This document shows positions 5,209-7,556 of a stretch of DNA of 7,556 nucleotides, in pieces. Origin of the DNA: Deltaproteobacteria bacterium RBG_16_54_11. GTDB taxonomy: Bacteria; Desulfobacterota; B13-G15; RBG-16-54-18. Under the pieces are notes generated by a model. It was not told the origin of the DNA and ran no database searches. It saw only the letters and a list, made by a program, of their open reading frames with translations. The stretch lies in contig MGQS01000122.1 of NCBI GenBank assembly GCA_001797905.1, positions 13,264 through 20,819 of the forward strand, given 5' to 3'. Position 1 is the first letter of the stretch; every line of letters starts with the position of its first letter. Both the position numbers and the translations under genes were made by a program.

Positions 5209-6444
5209 ATGTCAAAGTTAAAGGAAGTGGTGGTCGTGGATGCAGTGCGGTCCGCTATCGGCAAGTCGGGGCGCAAGGGAATGGAGAAAGGCGGCCAGCT
5301 CTGCCAGGCATCGGCGCAGGACCTTATGGCCAACACCCTGCGGGGATTGTTGGATAGGATCCATGCTCGGTGCCCCGCGTTCGATGAAGCGGAGATCGAA
5401 AACGTGGTCATTGGGTGCCTGAGCCAGATCGGGGAGCAGGGCGCTAATGTTGCGCGCATAGCATCCCTCCTTGCCGGAATCCCCAAGGAGGCGGCGGGTT
5501 GCACAGTGAACCAGTACTGCAATGCCGGCCTCAAGGCCATCAACATCGCTGCGCACGAGATCATGGTGGGGGAGGGAGATATCATTATCTGCGGGGGCGT
5601 AGAGCTCATGTCCCATTACGCCATGATGTCCGACATCCAGGTAGCCATAGATGCCAACTATCCCGTGCGTTTGTCGCCTCGCCTCACGGAGATCGGCGTG
5701 ATCGTGCCCCAGGGGGAGTGCGCAGAGATGATCTCCGCTGACCAAGGGCACACCCGAGAGGACCTGGAGCGTTTTGGCATGTGGAGCATGCAGAAGGCTG
5801 TCGAGGCCGAGCGGCAGGGATGGTTCGCGGATCACATCGTCCCCTTCGAGTTCTCCTGGGAGGGCGTAACCCGTAAGGCGGAAAGGGACGAGGTCCTTCG
5901 GGAAAAGGCGGTGAAAGACCCGGAAGCATATTTTCAAGATCTCATGGCGCTCCCCACCCCGTTCAAGGAAAACGGGATCGTCAGCGTGGGCAGCTGCTCG
6001 CAGATCGTGGATGGGGCTGCCGCAGTCCTGCTTATGAGCGGGGCCAAGGCCGAGACATTAGGGCTTGAGCCCCTCTGCAGAATCGCGGCCTGTGCCGTGG
6101 CAGGGGGGAAGCCGGTGCCCATGCTTCTGGCTCCTATCCCGGCTGCGAGGAAGGCCCTTAAGCGGGCCGGCAAGACCATCAATGACATGGACATCATCGA
6201 GCCCAACGAGGCATTCGCCTCCCCCTTGCTCCAGTTTGCTGACGAGTTGGGCTATGATCGCCTCGATCCCAGGGTGAACCCGACGGGCGGCGCCATTGCG
6301 CTGGGCCATCCCATTGGCGCGTCCGGGGTCATCTACTTCGGGGAGATGGTCCACCATCTCAAGCGCACGGGCGGGAAGGCCGGCGTCCAGATGATCTGCG
6401 GCGGCGGAGGGGTTGGTATCGCCACCGTGGTGGAGGCGGTGTGA
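5209..6444 (+). CDS. Thiolase (acetyl-CoA acyltransferase / acetyl-CoA acetyltransferase)
   Basis: This 411-residue enzyme is a thiolase-superfamily acyltransferase, which cleaves 3-ketoacyl-CoA with CoA to release acetyl-CoA, or runs in reverse to condense two acyl-CoAs. The full catalytic set is visible: the acyl-accepting Cys104 in VNQYCNAGLKA (100-110), the NEAFA motif (333-337), His367 in GGAIALGHPIGASG (360-373), and the second active-site Cys397 in CGGGGVGIA (397-405). The length fits the family's usual 390-430. Two family blocks read unusually: NQYCNAG where NRFCSSG is common, and VGSCSQIVDGAA (260-271) where AGNASGINDGAA is common. The gene follows the acyl-CoA dehydrogenase by 107 bp with only mini-ORFs between, which argues for degradative beta-oxidation. 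Sequence alone does not separate short-chain acetoacetyl-CoA thiolase from the broad-range FadA type. Confidence 0.93.
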   Translation: MSKLKEVVVVDAVRSAIGKSGRKGMEKGGQLCQASAQDLMANTLRGLLDRIHARCPAFDEAEIENVVIGCLSQIGEQGANVARIASLLAGIPKEAAGCTVNQYCNAGLKAINIAAHEIMVGEGDIIICGGVELMSHYAMMSDIQVAIDANYPVRLSPRLTEIGVIVPQGECAEMISADQGHTREDLERFGMWSMQKAVEAERQGWFADHIVPFEFSWEGVTRKAERDEVLREKAVKDPEAYFQDLMALPTPFKENGIVSVGSCSQIVDGAAAVLLMSGAKAETLGLEPLCRIAACAVAGGKPVPMLLAPIPAARKALKRAGKTINDMDIIEPNEAFASPLLQFADELGYDRLDPRVNPTGGAIALGHPIGASGVIYFGEMVHHLKRTGGKAGVQMICGGGGVGIATVVEAV

Positions 6445-6493
6445 TCACCGGATGATAGCTCCTCGACTGAGAGAAAAACAAGGGACTTCGAAT

Positions 6494-6697
6494 ATGGCGG
6501 TGACTGGTCGCGGCAGCGATCTCCGGAATCATATGCGACAGCGCAGGCCCTCCGAGAGATGGTGCAGGAGCGTGGTCGTAACTTTTGACACCAGTATTCA
6601 TGCCCGCCTCAACGGGGAACGACGGACCATCGTGACTGAGGGGGTAGCATCCCTTTTCCGGCATTTTGGCATTGAGCGATTCCTGCGTCCCACTTAA
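6494..6697 (+). CDS. Hypothetical small protein, doubtful
   Basis: A 67-codon frame starts at the ATG at 6494, 8 nt after AAGGGA (6480-6485), and ends with TAA at 6695-6697. The product is Arg-rich and basic, with no recognised domain, signal peptide or membrane segment. The half from residue 29 (VVVTFDTSIHARL onward, ending RHFGIERFLRPT) reads more like protein than the first half. In the next frame the first half reads SPESYATAQALREMVQERG before a stop at about 6587, so a decayed or frameshifted gene is an alternative. The stretch 6445-6806 otherwise holds only the promoter of the response regulator. Confidence 0.25.
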   Translation: MAVTGRGSDLRNHMRQRRPSERWCRSVVVTFDTSIHARLNGERRTIVTEGVASLFRHFGIERFLRPT

Positions 6698-6707
6698 GGA
6701 TATGCGC

Positions 6708-6737
6708 TTGACAATAATAATTATTATATGTTAAACT
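6708..6737 (+). promoter_or_regulatory. Promoter of the response regulator gene
   Basis: A perfect TTGACA (6708-6713) is followed after 18 bp by TAAACT (6732-6737), predicting initiation near 6744 and a leader of about 63 nt before the GTG at 6807. The strong -35 and the local AT-rich shift make this the best promoter in the window. It implies the regulator is transcribed separately from the thiolase operon. Confidence 0.65.
6714..6727 (+). promoter_or_regulatory. 14-bp AT palindrome inside the promoter spacer
   Basis: ATAATAATTATTAT is a perfect palindrome lying wholly between the -35 and -10 elements, where a bound repressor would block polymerase. Its ATAAT/ATTAT halves recall Fur-type or other AT-rich operators, but it lacks the G/C positions of a consensus Fur box. 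Operator function is inference. Confidence 0.45.
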
Positions 6738-6794
6738 TTATTGAACGTTGTGTACAAAGACTGCTTGGGGGAAAACAGATAAGCCGTGATCAAA

Positions 6795-6799
6795 AAGGA
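6795..6799 (+). promoter_or_regulatory. Ribosome binding site deciding the GTG start of the response regulator
   Basis: AAGGA lies 7 nt before the GTG at 6807-6809. An ATG at 6800 lies closer to it but opens a frame that stops after 12 codons, so GTG is the supported start. Confidence 0.75.
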
Positions 6800-6806
6800 A
6801 TGAAGA

Positions 6807-7556
6807 GTGCCTGCAAGACTCCTTATCGCAGACGATAGCATTACTATTCAAAAGGTCTTCGAGAGGACCTTCCCCGCCGAGGAGTTCACCTTGAGCTTCG
6901 CCAACGATGGCGAAGAGGCCTTGGCCAAGGCGAGGACGGAAAGGCCAAGTGTGATTATTGCGGACATCAGCATGCCGGTAAAGAACGGCTTTGAGGTCTG
7001 TGCAACGGTAAAACAGGATCCTGTTCTCAAGGATATCCCCGTTTTGCTGCTGATCGGGATCCTCGATGACTTTGACGAAGATGAGAGCCATCGAGTGGGC
7101 GCGGATGGCTTTATCGTCAAGCCTTTCGAGGTCAATGCCGCTCTCAGCAAGGTACGTGCGGCCGTGACCAAGGGAGGACGTATCCTCCCGACAGAGGGGC
7201 CTGTGGGTGGGCAAGCAGAAGAGATACTAGAACTGGCAGACATCGTCGAGGGGCCCCCTGCCACACCTCCGCCTCTGCAAAGACAAGGGGCTGAAGAAAT
7301 CTTAGAACTGGCCGACATCATAAAAGAGCCCTCCACCACACTACCTCATCTGCAAAGACAAGGGGCTGAAGAAATATTAGAATTCGCGGACTTCGCAAAG
7401 AAATCCCCTATCGCACCAACACCTCATCAGGAAGAAGCAGAAGAGTTCATGGAGCTGGCGGATATCGTGGCAGAACCCGCCGCCATGCCACCATCGCCAC
7501 CGCACCAAGAGAAGAAAGAAGAAAAGTTTGTCCTGCAGAGCTCTCTGCGGGAGCTG
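6807..7556 (+). CDS. Response regulator with receiver domain and tandem ELADI repeats, cut by window edge
   Basis: The first 250 codons of an open-ended gene are present. Residues 1-122 form a CheY-like receiver domain: MPARLLIADDS with the acidic pocket Asp9-Asp10, the phosphoacceptor Asp53 in IIADISMP, and the conserved Lys105 in GFIVKPF. The usual Thr/Ser switch position after strand 4 appears to be Ile83-Gly84 in PVLLLIG, so signal relay may be atypical. A Pro- and Glu-rich linker follows with four repeats of 24-25 residues (136 to about 234), each with a core EELELADI-like motif: ELADI at 142-146, 167-171 and 216-220, and EFADF at 192-196. No DNA-binding or enzymatic output domain is reached before the edge; the last residues (FVLQSSLREL) look helical. 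It has its own promoter at 6708-6737. I recall similar ELxDxV motifs in deltaproteobacterial regulators, but a function for them is not established here. Confidence 0.88.
   Translation, partial: MPARLLIADDSITIQKVFERTFPAEEFTLSFANDGEEALAKARTERPSVIIADISMPVKNGFEVCATVKQDPVLKDIPVLLLIGILDDFDEDESHRVGADGFIVKPFEVNAALSKVRAAVTKGGRILPTEGPVGGQAEEILELADIVEGPPATPPPLQRQGAEEILELADIIKEPSTTLPHLQRQGAEEILEFADFAKKSPIAPTPHQEEAEEFMELADIVAEPAAMPPSPPHQEKKEEKFVLQSSLREL
7212..7508 (+). repeat. Four in-frame tandem repeats of about 75 bp in the response regulator gene
   Basis: The coding sequence for residues 136-234 is a degenerate tandem array with 72-75 bp periods. The best-preserved part is a 27-nt exact direct repeat at 7274-7300 and 7349-7375, exactly 75 bp apart, starting TCTGCAAAGACAAGGGG. 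Exact identity including third codon positions suggests recent duplication of the third unit from the second, while the outer units have diverged. Confidence 0.85.

Noticed and set aside
5218..5937. 239-codon minus-strand ORF
   Set aside because: It is antisense to the thiolase, whose catalytic motifs are intact; no recognisable protein features.
6738..7339. Minus-strand ORFs of 158 and 163 codons (6738-7214 and 6848-7339)
   Set aside because: Both are antisense to the response regulator, whose receiver domain residues are all in place on the plus strand.
7212..7508. CRISPR-like spacing of repeats at about 75 bp
   Set aside because: The repeats are in frame within a coding sequence, degenerate between units, and the intervening bases encode matching Pro-rich linkers rather than unique spacers.

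Overview
The window looks like chromosomal DNA of an anaerobic or syntrophic bacterium, most likely from the Desulfobacterota (Syntrophales-like). This is inferred from gene content: a GTP-type PEP carboxykinase, an Ldh2-family dehydrogenase, several acyl-CoA enzymes, and a response regulator with Asp-Asp-Ser and Glu-Leu-Ala-Asp repeat motifs of a kind I associate with deltaproteobacteria. No lineage marker is present, so the assignment is only moderately confident. I see no CRISPR array, transposase, phage gene or rRNA.

Layout. Positions 1-1420 hold a leftward pair: an Ldh2-family malate/lactate dehydrogenase followed, after 31 bp, by the N-terminal 96 codons of GTP-dependent PEP carboxykinase, which runs off the left edge. 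Positions 1645-1754 hold a complete tRNA-Asn(GTT) with encoded CCA and its own rho-independent terminator. Positions 1876-2958 encode a 3-hydroxyisobutyryl-CoA hydrolase-like member of the crotonase superfamily; its start lies just before a hairpin that may be a dispersed-repeat fragment. Positions 2959-3316 are non-coding, with a possible terminator and a compound inverted repeat. Positions 3317-5101 (FadE-type long acyl-CoA dehydrogenase) and 5209-6444 (thiolase) form a rightward beta-oxidation pair. Positions 6445-6806 hold a doubtful small ORF and a strong-looking promoter with a 14-bp AT palindrome in its spacer. A response regulator starts with GTG at 6807 and runs off the right edge; four repeats of about 25 residues follow its receiver domain.

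How the genes could work together (inference). The dehydrogenase and thiolase supply the first and last steps of an acyl-CoA beta-oxidation spiral; the hydratase and 3-hydroxyacyl-CoA dehydrogenase steps are not here. The HIBCH-like protein would release a free hydroxyacid from a CoA thioester, as in valine breakdown, or act on another 3-hydroxyacyl-CoA. The Ldh2 enzyme plus PEP carboxykinase could run malate to oxaloacetate to PEP, linking C4 acids to gluconeogenesis. The response regulator has its own promoter and may be unrelated to the metabolic genes.

No clearly novel system is evident. The points most worth a second look are the nine-G tract just after the acyl-CoA dehydrogenase start, the possibly repeat-derived N-terminus of the HIBCH-like gene, the compound inverted repeat before the dehydrogenase, the chain of overlapping mini-ORFs between dehydrogenase and thiolase, and the unusual response regulator with its promoter palindrome.
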